From Massilia sp. Mn16-1_5 (lineage in GTDB: Bacteria; Pseudomonadota; Gammaproteobacteria; Burkholderiales; Burkholderiaceae_D), in assembly GCF_004798585.1 (NCBI RefSeq), contig NZ_PPXQ01000008.1, positions 186,001 through 250,000 on the forward strand: a DNA stretch of 64,000 nucleotides, given 5' to 3'. The position numbers and the translations under genes were made by a program. The notes under the pieces are model-generated. The model was not told where the DNA came from. It did no database searches and saw only the letters and a program-made list of their open reading frames with translations. The stretch's first letter is position 1; every line of letters begins with the position of its first letter. Of this stretch, positions 30,158 to 39,664 are shown piece after piece.

Positions 30158-30186
30158 TTGACTCCAACCAAACATTTGTCTAGCAT
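30158..30186 (+). promoter_or_regulatory. Probable sigma70 promoter of the pseudouridine operon
   Basis: TTGACT (30158-30163) and TAGCAT (30181-30186) are separated by exactly 17 nt and lie 30 nt before the GTG start of psuK. One operator-like palindrome lies in the spacer and a second just after the -10 box. Confidence 0.5.
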
Positions 30187-30200
30187 GGACAAACATTTGT
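30169..30200. promoter_or_regulatory. Tandem operator-like palindromes in the psuK promoter
   Basis: The 11-mer CAAACATTTGT occurs at 30169-30179 and again at 30190-30200, a 21-bp period, which puts both on the same face of the helix. The second copy with its preceding base forms a perfect ACAAA-N2-TTTGT dyad; the first has one mismatch. Their position around the -10 box suits repression. The HTH domain of PsuK or the LysR protein of the operon could be the binder; this is inference. Confidence 0.55.
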
Positions 30201-30216
30201 TTAAAACCAGGCCGAC

Positions 30217-31308
30217 GTGACCGACCTTTCGAAAAAAGAACAGCTCTACGCGCTGATCCGCGCCAATCCCTTCATTGCCCAGAACGAGCTGGCGACCGAA
30301 TTGAACCTGTCGCGTTCGGCCGTGGCCAACTACATCGCGACCCTGGTGCGCGAGCGCCGCCTGCTCGGGCGCGCCTACGTGCTGCCAAGTGCCCGCCCCA
30401 TCCTGTGCATCGGCGCGGCCAACCTGGACCGCAAGCTGCGCGCCGCCGGTCCGCTGGCGATGGGCAGCTCGAACCCGGCCAGCGCGGTCGAATCCTTCGG
30501 CGGCGTGGCGCGCAACATCGCCGAGAACCTGGCGCGGATGGGCGCGAAGGTCGGCCTGATCACGGCGGTCGGCAAGGATTCCTCCGGCAGCGCCCTGCTC
30601 GGCCACGCGGACGGCGCCGGCATCGACACCCACGGCGCCTTGAAACTGGATGATGCCGCCAGCGGCACTTACACCGCAGTGCTCGACAGCGACGGGCAGA
30701 TGGTGGTCGCGCTGGCCGACATGGCCCTCTACGACCGCATCACACCAAGCTTCCTCGACCTGCGCCGCCAGCAGCGCGCCGGCGCCTCGCTGATCGTGGC
30801 CGACCTGAACCTGAACCGCGAAGCCATCGAGACGCTGCAGATCGATGCCGCGCGCGATGGCGTCGATCTCGTCATCGTCGCCGTCTCGGAGCCGAAGATG
30901 AACCGCCTGCCGGAATCGCTGCAAGGCGTGCGCCTGCTGATCCTGAACCGCGGCGAACTGGCCGCGCGGCTGGGACGCACCCTCGACAGCGACGACGAAC
31001 TGGCCGGCGCCTGCCGCGAACTGCAGGCGCAAGGCGCGCTGGACGTCGTCGTCACCCTGGGGCCGCGCGGCGTGCTGTTCACGACGCCGGGCGGCGTCGA
31101 ACGGCTGGACGCGCCGCCCGCCCAGGTGGTCGACGTCACCGGTGCCGGCGATGCCTTTTCGGCCGCCGTCTGCCTGTCGCTGCAAGGCGCAAGCGCCGAC
31201 CTGGCGCTGGCCTGCCGCCGCGGCCTGGCGCTCGCCACCATGACCATCGCCTGCCGCGAGACGGTCTGTCCGAACCTGACGCCCGAAACCTTCGGCGCCC
31301 TTATCTAA
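30217..31308 (+). CDS. psuK: HTH-fused PfkB-family pseudouridine kinase
   Basis: The 363-residue protein joins an N-terminal winged helix-turn-helix (residues ~1-55, KEQLYALIRANPFIAQNELA, then LNLSRSAVANYIATLV) to a PfkB sugar kinase domain (GGVARNIAENLARMGAKVGLITAVGKD). The catalytic Asp is in DVTGAGDAFSAAVC near the C-terminus. The partner psuG, 14 bp downstream, identifies it as the kinase that makes pseudouridine 5'-phosphate. E. coli PsuK lacks the HTH; the fusion resembles E. coli YeiI. The HTH may autoregulate through the two palindromes just upstream. The start is GTG at 30217. Confidence 0.88.
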   Translation: MTDLSKKEQLYALIRANPFIAQNELATELNLSRSAVANYIATLVRERRLLGRAYVLPSARPILCIGAANLDRKLRAAGPLAMGSSNPASAVESFGGVARNIAENLARMGAKVGLITAVGKDSSGSALLGHADGAGIDTHGALKLDDAASGTYTAVLDSDGQMVVALADMALYDRITPSFLDLRRQQRAGASLIVADLNLNREAIETLQIDAARDGVDLVIVAVSEPKMNRLPESLQGVRLLILNRGELAARLGRTLDSDDELAGACRELQAQGALDVVVTLGPRGVLFTTPGGVERLDAPPAQVVDVTGAGDAFSAAVCLSLQGASADLALACRRGLALATMTIACRETVCPNLTPETFGALI

Positions 31309-31322
31309 GTACTGGAACCACC

Positions 31323-32240
<918 letters not shown>

Positions 32241-32247
32241 ATAAAAC

Positions 32248-33150
32248 ATGTCGATCGACCTGAAACAGCTGAAATACTTCCTCGCCGTGGCCGAGGAAAA
32301 AAGCTTCAGCCGCGCCGCCGAGCGCCTGCACATCTCGCAGCCGCCGCTGTCCCAGCAGATCATGAAGCTGGAGGCGGAACTCGGCGTGCGCCTGTTCGCG
32401 CGCACCACGCGCAGCTTCGAGCTGACCGTGGCCGGCAAGGCGCTGATGGCGGAAGCCTCCGACCTGCTGGGCCGCATGCGCATGACGATCGACACCATCC
32501 GCCAGATCGACCGCGGCGAAGTCGGGCGCCTGCGCGTGGGCATCGTCGGCTCGGCGATGTGGGGACCGATCCCGAGCCTGCTGGAACGCTTCCAGAGCGA
32601 ATTCCCGAAGGTGACCTGGACCATCCACGAACTCGGCCCGGACGAACAGTTCGAGGCGCTGCGCTCGAAGCAGATCGACGTCGGCTTCTGGCGCGAGCCG
32701 CGCCTGGACGAGGAAGCCTTGAAAGCGGCGCACCTGCACCAGGAACTGTGCTTCCGCGAGAACGTCTGCGTGGCCGTACACAAGCATCACCCGCTGGCCG
32801 CGCGCGAGGCGATCGACCTGCTCGACATCGCCAGCGAGCCGATGCTGACCCTGCACCTGAGCCAGTCGGCCGAGCCGCGCTATCTGATCCAGTGCTGCGT
32901 GAATGCGGGCTTCCAGCCGATGATTTTCCAGGAAGCGGCCGAGCCGCAGACCCTGCTCGCCATGGTCGGCGCGGGCCTGGGTGTGGCGCTGATGCCGGAG
33001 ACGACCAGCCGGATCGGCTGGCCGGGCGTGGTCTTCGTGCCGATCGTGAAGAACACGCCGTCGGCGAATTTGTACATCACCTATCCGAGCCAGGACGACG
33101 CACCCGTTGTGCGGGCGTTCCTGAAGATCCTGAAGCCGGACGGTGGTTAA
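32248..33150 (+). CDS. LysR-family transcriptional regulator, last gene of the pseudouridine operon
   Basis: The 300-residue protein has the LysR N-terminal HTH (LKQLKYFLAVAEEKSFSRAAERLHISQPPLSQQIMKLE) and a standard effector domain (RLRVGIVGSAMWGPIPSLLERF). The start MSIDLKQLKYFLAVAEEKS is a canonical LysR start. It lies 7 bp after psuG, so it is co-transcribed with the pseudouridine genes and may control them or the neighbouring deo operon. The effector is unknown. Confidence 0.9.
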   Translation: MSIDLKQLKYFLAVAEEKSFSRAAERLHISQPPLSQQIMKLEAELGVRLFARTTRSFELTVAGKALMAEASDLLGRMRMTIDTIRQIDRGEVGRLRVGIVGSAMWGPIPSLLERFQSEFPKVTWTIHELGPDEQFEALRSKQIDVGFWREPRLDEEALKAAHLHQELCFRENVCVAVHKHHPLAAREAIDLLDIASEPMLTLHLSQSAEPRYLIQCCVNAGFQPMIFQEAAEPQTLLAMVGAGLGVALMPETTSRIGWPGVVFVPIVKNTPSANLYITYPSQDDAPVVRAFLKILKPDGG

Positions 33151-33156
33151 GGGTTT

Positions 33157-33264
33157 GTAGGGTGGGCTCCGCCCACGCGGTACGGTGGTCGATATGCGAT
33201 TACATTTTCGGGAGCCGTCGCCGCAGATCGACCGGTGATACCGCGTGGGCATAGCCCACCCTAC
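33157..33264. repeat. REP-like inverted pair, site D
   Basis: A forward unit (33157-33182, GTAGGGTGGGC...GCCCACGCGGTA) and a reverse unit (33239-33264, TACCGCGTGGGC...GCCCACCCTAC) lie 56 nt apart between two convergent genes. The arms are complementary except for the small inner loop (TCC versus ATA). Confidence 0.9.
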
Positions 33265-33265
33265 A

Positions 33266-33910
33266 TCAGTGGGTCGCGCCCTCTACCTCAATATGCTCGG
33301 CACCACCCCGCACAGCTACCTCCACCGCCACCTTCAATCCCTCGACGATCTCGGATAGCCCCATCGACGGCGCGCCATCGATCGCAGCCGCCTGCTCCGG
33401 CAGGTAAGGCACGTGGATAAAACCACCGCTCACCTCCCTACCCTGCACGTGATGCATCAAGCCATAAAACACGTGATTGCACACGAAGGTGCCCGCCGTC
33501 TGCGACACCGAGGCCTTTAGCCCCCGCTCGCGCATCGCGCCAACGATCGCCTTGACCGGCAGCGACGCGAAATAGGCTGCGGGACCGTCAAGCGCAATCG
33601 CCGCGTCGACCGGCTGCTGCCCGTCGTTGTCGACGATCGGCGCATCGTCGACGTTGATCGCGACCCGCTCCACCGTCAGGTCCGCACGGCCGCCGGCCTG
33701 GCCGACGCAGATCACGACATCGGGCTTGATCTCGTCCACCGCGCCGCACAGCACCCGGTTCGCCTGGCCAAACACGCAGGGCAGCTGCAGCACTTCGACC
33801 AGGAAGTCGCCGTCCACCCAGCCCTTGAGCGCGCGCACCGCCTCCCAGGCCGGATTGATGGTCGCGCCGTTGAAGGGCTCGAAGCCAGTCAGCAAGACAG
33901 TCTTTTTCAT
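33266..33910 (-). CDS. pcp: Pyroglutamyl-peptidase I
   Basis: The 214-residue cysteine peptidase removes N-terminal pyroglutamate (5-oxoproline) from peptides in the cytoplasm. The N-terminal motif LLTGFEPFNGATINPAWEA is a family hallmark. The catalytic residues are recognisable as the Glu in GGRADLTVERVAIN, the Cys in AGTFVCNHVFYGL and the His in GGFIHVPYLPEQ. It follows the DUF979 gene by 2 bp, so the three genes form one operon. The association suggests that the membrane pair handles pyroglutamyl peptides or 5-oxoproline. Confidence 0.94.
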   Translation of the reverse strand: MKKTVLLTGFEPFNGATINPAWEAVRALKGWVDGDFLVEVLQLPCVFGQANRVLCGAVDEIKPDVVICVGQAGGRADLTVERVAINVDDAPIVDNDGQQPVDAAIALDGPAAYFASLPVKAIVGAMRERGLKASVSQTAGTFVCNHVFYGLMHHVQGREVSGGFIHVPYLPEQAAAIDGAPSMGLSEIVEGLKVAVEVAVRGGAEHIEVEGATH

Positions 33911-33912
33911 CG

Positions 33913-34869
33913 CTATCGATTCATCAGGAAATAAAGGAGGACGATGTTCGCCGCCAGCAGCGGCAGCGCGGTCGGAATCTGCGCCTTGATCACCGCGTTT
34001 TTGTCAGGCAACTCCAGGAGCGCCGCGGGGACGATATTAAAGTTCGCCGCCATCGGCGTCATTAATGTGCCGCAATACGCGCTGAACATGCCGATGGCAG
34101 CCATGACAGCAGGATCGGCCCCGTATTGTCCAACCAGCACGGGTACCCCGATGCCGCCGGCGATTACCGGGAAGGCGGCAAAGCCATTGCCCATGATGAT
34201 AGTAAACAGCGCCATGCCGATGCAATACAGGGCCACCGCCGCCAGGCGTGAATCGACCGCGAACCAGGACGTCGTCACCTGCGCCACCGCCTTGCCGACG
34301 CCCGCCTCGGCGAACAGGAGGCCGAGCACCGCCAGCATGTGCGGCAAGGTCACCGCCCAGCTCATCGCATCGACCAGGCGGCGCGCTTCGCGCAGGCCCT
34401 GCACCGGACTGGCCCGGGTCAGCCAGCAGGCCGCGCCCAGCGCCAGCAGCGCCGCCAGCCCCAGGCAGGCCAGGGTCAGGTGCGCCTTGTCAAACAGGGC
34501 CCATGCGCCGATATGGGCGTCCTTCAGCAGCGTCGCGCCCAGCACGGTCACGAGCGGAATCACCAGCGCCGGCAGGAACAGGCGGTTGCCGAGACGCGCG
34601 GCGCTGGCGCGGCGTTCGGCCTCAGGCAGCGTGCCGTGCTTGCCCGGCAAGACCCGCCCGCAGCCGGCCAGCAGCGCCATCGCGATCATCAGCGCCCCGG
34701 CCAGCGCCGGCGCCATGTAATCACCGACCAGGTAGACCGCCGCGTACAGGCCCCAGAACAGGCTCGAGGTGACACGGCGCGGATGGTCGCGGTCGAACGC
34801 GGTCAGCAGCGCCACGAAGCCCAGCAGCAGGCCGACCAGCACATACAGCAATCCGAGCGAGAAGATCAC
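33913..34869 (-). CDS. DUF979-family membrane protein
   Basis: The 318-residue protein is highly hydrophobic, with about nine to ten membrane helices. It matches the DUF979 family by pattern (FSLGLLYVLVGLLLGFVALLT at the start, then FTIIMGNGFAAFPVIAGGIG and GMFSAYCGTLMTPMAANFNIVPAALL). I chose GTG 34869, whose GTGA overlaps the stop of the DUF969 gene by 4 nt. DUF969 and DUF979 genes occur as a pair, often beside pcp, and look like a transporter, perhaps for 5-oxoproline or pyroglutamyl peptides; that function is inference. Confidence 0.87.
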   Translation of the reverse strand: MIFSLGLLYVLVGLLLGFVALLTAFDRDHPRRVTSSLFWGLYAAVYLVGDYMAPALAGALMIAMALLAGCGRVLPGKHGTLPEAERRASAARLGNRLFLPALVIPLVTVLGATLLKDAHIGAWALFDKAHLTLACLGLAALLALGAACWLTRASPVQGLREARRLVDAMSWAVTLPHMLAVLGLLFAEAGVGKAVAQVTTSWFAVDSRLAAVALYCIGMALFTIIMGNGFAAFPVIAGGIGVPVLVGQYGADPAVMAAIGMFSAYCGTLMTPMAANFNIVPAALLELPDKNAVIKAQIPTALPLLAANIVLLYFLMNR

Positions 34870-35558
34870 TTGCTTGCCCCCTCGCGGCGGATGGCGGCGT
34901 CGAGCCGGCGCAGGTTCCAGCTGTGGATCACGAAGGCGCACACCGCCGTCGGGATGCCCCATAAAGCCATGCGCAGCGGATCGACCTCGATCCCTTCGGC
35001 GCGCAGGATGGTCTGCATCAGCACGATGGCGCCGAAGGCCACAAAAATGTCCTCGCCGAAGAACAGGCCGACGTTGTCGGTGGCCGCCGCCATCGCGCGG
35101 ATGCGGTGGCGCAGCGCGTCCGACAATGTGCCGTTACGCGCCTCGGCCGCGCCTTCGGCCAGCGGCGCGACCAGCGGCCGCACCATCGAAGGCTGCCCGC
35201 CCAGGCTCGTCAGGCCGGCCGCCGCCGATACCTCGCGCAGGAACAGGTACACGATCAATAGGCGCCCGGTCGTGGCCGAACGGACTTTCGCGATGCTGGC
35301 CATCGCGTGCTCCTTCAGGCCGAAGCGCTCGAGCAAGCCGATTGCCGCCAGCGGCAGCAGCAGCACCAGCGGCAGGTTGCGCGTCTTGATGAAGGCAGTG
35401 CCGAGCGACTCGAGTACCTGCATGACCGGCATCGCGGCCGCGGCCCCGGTGACGCCGCAGGCGGCGACCACCACCAGCACGGGATTGGCGCGCAGCAGGA
35501 AGCCGGCGGCGATGACGGCTACGCCCAGCAGCGGCCACAGGTTGACGGTGGTGTGCAT
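34866..35558 (-). CDS. DUF969-family membrane protein
   Basis: The 230-residue protein has about six hydrophobic segments and the DUF969 pattern (NLWPLLGVAVIAAGFLLRANPVLVV, FIKTRNLPLVLLLPLAAIGLLERFGLKEHA, AAATDNVGLFFGEDIFVAFGAI). It is the first gene of the operon with DUF979 and pcp and is translationally coupled to the former. Conserved acidic and Asn residues inside late helices (TDNVGLFFGEDIF) fit a transport role. No direct evidence of substrate is visible. Confidence 0.87.
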   Translation of the reverse strand: MHTTVNLWPLLGVAVIAAGFLLRANPVLVVVAACGVTGAAAAMPVMQVLESLGTAFIKTRNLPLVLLLPLAAIGLLERFGLKEHAMASIAKVRSATTGRLLIVYLFLREVSAAAGLTSLGGQPSMVRPLVAPLAEGAAEARNGTLSDALRHRIRAMAAATDNVGLFFGEDIFVAFGAIVLMQTILRAEGIEVDPLRMALWGIPTAVCAFVIHSWNLRRLDAAIRREGASK

Positions 35559-35686
35559 GCACTCTCCGGCTCAGTTGCTCAGTTGATCAGCGGGAAGTGT
35601 AACTGAAGCCCGCGCACGCTTGATCGCGCTCATGCTTTGCGCGACCCTGTTCTCTAATCTCGGGACACAAACGACGAGGAGACAGC

Positions 35687-36847
35687 ATGCGCCCGCCCGC
35701 CTTCCTTCCAGCCCTGCGCCGCTTCGCTAAACGGCTGAGTCCGCTCATCCTGTGCACCATGCTGGCCGCCTGCGGCGGTGGCGTGGCGATCGGCTTCGGT
35801 TACTACGACGACGACTTCGACGACCACCACGACAAGCCCGATCGCCCGGCCCCCGAGACCGGTGTCTTCCTGATCGCCGGCGACCTGTGTCCGACCTGTG
35901 GCGGTTCGCTCGACGGCACGGGCTCGGGCGCGCGCTTCGACGCGCCCGAAGGCATCGTCAACGCCCCGGACGGCAACCTGTACGTCGCCGAGAAGAACAG
36001 CGCGACCATCCGCCGCGTCTCGCCCCAGGGTGTCGCGACGACCTTCGCCGGCAGTGTGGGCGCCATCGGCAGCCAGGACGGCGCCGGCAACGCGGCGCGC
36101 TTCAACACGCCGACCCGGCTCGAGGCGGATGCAGACGGCAATGTGTACGTGACCGATACCGGCAACTCCCTGATCCGCCGGATCAGCGCCGCCGGTGCCG
36201 TCACCACGCTGGCCGGCGCGGCGGGCCAGTGCGGCAGCGCGGACGGCGACGCGCGCAACGCCCGCTTCTGCTCGCCGCAGGGCATCGCACTCGACCGCCA
36301 GGGCAACCTGTACGTGGCCGATACCCTCAACCACACGATCCGGCGCATCGACCGCGCCAACGTGGTGAGCACCATCGCCGGGGCGGCCGGCTCCTGCGGC
36401 AGCAGCGATGGACGGGGCGGCGCGGCGCGCTTTTGCGAACCGCAGGACATCGAGGTCGACAATGCCGGCTACGTGTACGTGGCCGATACCGGCAATTCGA
36501 CGATCCGCGAGATCGCGCCAAACGGAGACGTGCGCACGATCGCCGGCGCGGCGGGACAGTGCGGCAGCGCCGACGGCGTCGAGGGTCGCGCCCGCCTGTG
36601 CCGACCGGCCGGCCTGGCCCTCGACGGCAACGGCAGCCTGTTCGTGGCCGATACCGGCAACGGCACCATCCGGCGCATCAACACCTCGAACGCCGTCACT
36701 ACCGTGATCGGGGTGGCGGGCAGCCAGAACAACGTGCTCGGCCCCCTGCCCGGCGGCCTGAATGCGCCACGCGGCATCGCGGTGTTCGGCGCCGGGGCGC
36801 TGGCCGCGACGACGCAGAACCTGGTGCTGAAACTGGTGCCGCGCTGA
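35687..36847 (+). CDS. NHL-repeat beta-propeller lipoprotein
   Basis: The 386-residue protein has a lipoprotein signal (TMLAAC, lipid Cys at ~29), an acidic Asp/His-rich linker (YYDDDFDDHHDKPD) and then about five to six NHL repeats. The pattern ends in blocks like GNLYVADTLNHTIRRI. Three successive repeats each contain a paired Cys pattern (CGSxDG followed by ARFC or ARLC), perhaps forming a disulfide in each blade. NHL propellers bind proteins or polysaccharide; no enzyme activity is indicated. It is monocistronic, after a 128-bp gap from the divergent DUF969 gene. Confidence 0.85.
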   Translation: MRPPAFLPALRRFAKRLSPLILCTMLAACGGGVAIGFGYYDDDFDDHHDKPDRPAPETGVFLIAGDLCPTCGGSLDGTGSGARFDAPEGIVNAPDGNLYVAEKNSATIRRVSPQGVATTFAGSVGAIGSQDGAGNAARFNTPTRLEADADGNVYVTDTGNSLIRRISAAGAVTTLAGAAGQCGSADGDARNARFCSPQGIALDRQGNLYVADTLNHTIRRIDRANVVSTIAGAAGSCGSSDGRGGAARFCEPQDIEVDNAGYVYVADTGNSTIREIAPNGDVRTIAGAAGQCGSADGVEGRARLCRPAGLALDGNGSLFVADTGNGTIRRINTSNAVTTVIGVAGSQNNVLGPLPGGLNAPRGIAVFGAGALAATTQNLVLKLVPR

Positions 36848-36868
36848 AGCCGGCGCCGGAATGAGGAA

Positions 36869-37171
36869 TTACGCCGGACGCACCGGCGTGGCGGCCATGT
36901 CGCCCACCACCGTGTTCCAGGGGCGCACGTGGAACGCTCGCACCAGGCCGTGGGTGACGTACGGGTCCTTGGCGGCGAACATCTGCGGGACTTGCGGGCT
37001 GTCGCAATTGAAGACCAGTAGCGCGCGGTCGGCCGGCTCACCCAAAGCACCGGCGAGCACGATCTCGCCGCGCTCCTGCGCTTCCCAGGCCAGTTTCAGG
37101 TGCTCGTCGCGAAATTCCGGGCGGCGCTCGAGGTAGTCGGGCGCGAGATCATAGGTCAGCAGGTAATGCAC
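36869..37171 (-). CDS. YciI-like (YCII domain) protein
   Basis: The 100-residue protein shows the YCII fold: a starting strand HYLLTYDLAPDYLERR, a His in EFRDEHLKLAWEAQERGEIVLAGAL, and an end DPYVTHGLVRAFHVRPWNTVVG. The start is probably GTG 37171, because the upstream extension does not resemble the family. YCII proteins are small ferredoxin-like folds of mostly unknown role, some of which have dehydrochlorinase-like activity. It converges on the NHL gene with a 21-bp gap. Confidence 0.8.
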   Translation of the reverse strand: MHYLLTYDLAPDYLERRPEFRDEHLKLAWEAQERGEIVLAGALGEPADRALLVFNCDSPQVPQMFAAKDPYVTHGLVRAFHVRPWNTVVGDMAATPVRPA

Positions 37172-37380
37172 GGCGGTTCCTCGGATATTGAATGGACAAT
37201 GAAAGGCCATCTTACCCGAAGCCGCTTCGATGCATCTTGCCGATGCAATCCAGGTCCGGGCGGGTGCCGGTGTGTGTTTCTGTAGCGAAAATCATACTCT
37301 CCCGTCGATCATTCCAAATGCTGCGGTGCATTGCGACTTGGCGCACAGAACATTTTCTGCCGACGAGGTAGACTGGCTCC

Positions 37381-38253
37381 ATGAACACATCGAGCAAAAA
37401 AGTGGCGGCAGGGATGGCGGGCTTCGCCAGCGTGTTGTGGCTGGGCCTGACGGCCGCCGTCGCGGCCAACCAGCGCCGGCTGGTGTTCAACCCGACGATC
37501 ATCCCCGAAGTCAACAGCCCGCGCAGCAGCGGCCACCGTACCCGTCCGATCGTGCTGCGCGCGAAAGACGGCACCCGCCTGTGCGGCTGGCTGATGACGC
37601 CGCGCGTGCCGGGTCCCCGTCCTGCCGTGCTCTACTTCGGCGGGCGCTCCGAAGAGGTGTCCTGGGTCGTGCGCGACGCCGGCAACCTGTTCCCGAACAT
37701 GACGGTGCTGGCCCTGAACTACCGCGGCTACGGCAATTCCCATGGCATTCCAGACGAGACCCTGCTGATCGAAGATGGCTGCACCTTGTTCGACTGGCTA
37801 GCCGCCCTCGGCCAGGTCGACGCGCGCCGCATCGCGGTGGTCGGGCGCAGCCTCGGTTCCGGCGTGGCCGTGCAGGTCGCCAAGGAAAGGGCCGCGCACT
37901 CGGTCGTCCTGATCACGCCCTACGATTCGATCCTGGCGATCGCCAAGCGCAAGTTCCGCGCGATGCCGATCGAGTACATGCTGCGCCACCGCTTCGAGTC
38001 GATCAAGCACGCCCCTTCGCTGAAGGTGCCGACCTATGTCCTGCGCGCCGAAAGCGACGACATCGTGCCGCACTCGCATACCGACCAGCTGTGCGAGAAG
38101 CTGGCCAACCTGATCCTGGACGACATCGTGCCCGGATCCGACCACATGAACATCCCCTACCTCGAAGCGACGCAAAGCCGCATCGCCGGCTTCCTGACCC
38201 AGCGCTTCAGTGCGCCCCTGAAGACGCCCGAGCTCCTTCAAACTGTGGCGTGA
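37381..38253 (+). CDS. Alpha/beta hydrolase, membrane-anchored or exported
   Basis: The 290-residue protein has an N-terminal hydrophobic segment (VAAGMAGFASVLWLGLTAAVAA) and an alpha/beta hydrolase fold. The nucleophile elbow is GRSLGSG, the probable acid is in RAESDDIVP, and the His is in PGSDHMN. The overall pattern (RLCGWLMTP, LNYRGYGNSHG) is that of the BEM46/YfhR-like serine hydrolases. The substrate is unknown. It stands alone and is followed by a terminator-like hairpin. Confidence 0.82.
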   Translation: MNTSSKKVAAGMAGFASVLWLGLTAAVAANQRRLVFNPTIIPEVNSPRSSGHRTRPIVLRAKDGTRLCGWLMTPRVPGPRPAVLYFGGRSEEVSWVVRDAGNLFPNMTVLALNYRGYGNSHGIPDETLLIEDGCTLFDWLAALGQVDARRIAVVGRSLGSGVAVQVAKERAAHSVVLITPYDSILAIAKRKFRAMPIEYMLRHRFESIKHAPSLKVPTYVLRAESDDIVPHSHTDQLCEKLANLILDDIVPGSDHMNIPYLEATQSRIAGFLTQRFSAPLKTPELLQTVA

Positions 38254-38260
38254 TGGAAAA

Positions 38261-38290
38261 AAATGCCGAATGTTGTCGGCATTTATATTT
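38261..38290 (+). terminator. Hairpin after the alpha/beta hydrolase gene
   Basis: AAATGCCGA (38261-38269) pairs perfectly with TCGGCATTT (38276-38284) and is followed by an AT-rich ATATTT. It begins 8 bp after the stop codon, as expected for an intrinsic terminator, though the T-run is imperfect. Confidence 0.6.
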
Positions 38291-38636
38291 CCATCGAATA
38301 AATTGCCAAGTAAAATCGTATTTGCCTTGCATCGGCGGACTGATGCATATTTGACAGGTTGAGCTGCAGGATTCCGATAGCGGATGACGCGGCGCATGGC
38401 CGGCCCTCCCCCAGGACGAGAAATAGCTGTTGTGATGACGCGACATTCGCGCCTACAGCTGTCTTGAGGAAAGGTTCCGATACAAATCGTAACCCCATGA
38501 AATGTCCGGGGCTGACACAATCCGCACGGCTTCACGCGCATCGCACCAGTGCGATGGCGCTGAGCCTTGCCTCTAGTCGGCCCTCCCAACGCAGCCGTTG
38601 CGCCGGGTACAATATCGAAATTCCAGGAGCTCATTC
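38291..38636. other. 346-bp leader region upstream of the nucleoside transporter operon
   Basis: No gene is supported here. A -10-like TACAAT lies at 38608-38613, 24 bp before the bmpA start, without a convincing -35 box. An AGGAG ribosome site precedes the ATG at 38637. The region is long and GC-rich enough to hold a structured leader, but I recognise no known riboswitch. Confidence 0.35.
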
Positions 38637-39644
38637 ATGAAATTCAAGCAACTCAGCACCACGATTGCGGCATTGTTCATCGCCGGCAGCGCCATGGCGC
38701 AAGCGCCGGCAGGTGCACCGAAGCTGGGCATCGTCTACGATGCCGGCGGCAAGTTCGACAAGTCGTTCAACCAGTCCGCTTTCGAAGGCGCCGAGCGCTT
38801 CAAGAAAGAAACGAACATCCCCTACATCGAAGTCCAGGCCAACAGCGATACCCAGGCCGAGCAGGTGATGCGCGGCCTCGCGCGCAAGAAGCTCGACATG
38901 ATCGCCGCCATCGGCTTCTCGCAGACCCAGGCCGTGGCCAAGGTCGCCAAGGAATTCCCGAAAGTCAAATTCGTCCTGATCGACTCGATCGCGCCGGGCG
39001 CGAACGTCAACTCGATCATGTTCAAGGAACAGGAAGGCTCCTACCTCGTCGGCGTCGCCGCCGCGATGGCCTCCAAATCCAAGAAGATCGGTTTCGTCGG
39101 CGGCATGGACATCCCGCTGATCCGCGCCTTCGCCTGCGGCTACAGCCAGGGCGCCAAGGCGCAATTGCCGAAGATCGAGATCATGTCGAACATGGTCGGC
39201 ACCACCAGCGCGGCCTGGAACGACCCGGCCAAGGGCGGCGAGCTGGCACGCCAGCAATTCGACCGCGGCGCCGACGTCGTCTTCGCCGTGGCCGGTGGCT
39301 CGGGCATGGGCGCGCTGCAGATGGCCAAGGAAAAGGGCAAGCTGGCGATCGGCGTCGATTCGAACCAGAACTACCTGCACCCGGGTTCGATGCTGACCTC
39401 GATGGTCAAGCGCGTCGACGTCGCGATCTACGACTCGTTCATGCAAGTCAAGAACAACACCTGGAAAGCCGGCACGACCTACAAGGGCCTGAAGGAAGGC
39501 GGCGTCGACTGGGTGCTGGACAAGGACAACCGCAAGGTCGTCTCGCCGGAAATCGAGAAGCGCGTCAATGGCGTGAAGGCCGACATCATCAACGGCAAGA
39601 TCAAGGTCATCGACTACCGCGCCGCAAGCAGCTGCCCGGTCTAA
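38637..39644 (+). CDS. BMP-family (PnrA-like) nucleoside-binding protein of an ABC transporter
   Basis: The 335-residue periplasmic protein has a signal peptide (TTIAALFIAGSAMAQA). The BMP/PnrA fold shows KLGIVYDAGGKFDKSFNQSAFEGAERF, GFVGGMDIPLIRAFACGY and DVVFAVAGGSGMGALQMAKE, ending IDYRAASSCPV. Members bind purine or pyrimidine nucleosides. I use the ATG at 38637 with an AGGAG site just upstream. The ATPase and two permease genes follow. A hairpin after this gene probably makes it more highly expressed than the rest. Confidence 0.92.
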   Translation: MKFKQLSTTIAALFIAGSAMAQAPAGAPKLGIVYDAGGKFDKSFNQSAFEGAERFKKETNIPYIEVQANSDTQAEQVMRGLARKKLDMIAAIGFSQTQAVAKVAKEFPKVKFVLIDSIAPGANVNSIMFKEQEGSYLVGVAAAMASKSKKIGFVGGMDIPLIRAFACGYSQGAKAQLPKIEIMSNMVGTTSAAWNDPAKGGELARQQFDRGADVVFAVAGGSGMGALQMAKEKGKLAIGVDSNQNYLHPGSMLTSMVKRVDVAIYDSFMQVKNNTWKAGTTYKGLKEGGVDWVLDKDNRKVVSPEIEKRVNGVKADIINGKIKVIDYRAASSCPV

Positions 39645-39664
39645 TCCAATCCAGTTTTACAAAG

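Noticed and set aside
38291..38636. Purine riboswitch upstream of the nucleoside transporter
   Set aside because: The leader is long enough, but I could not find the conserved loop and junction bases of known purine or preQ1 classes.
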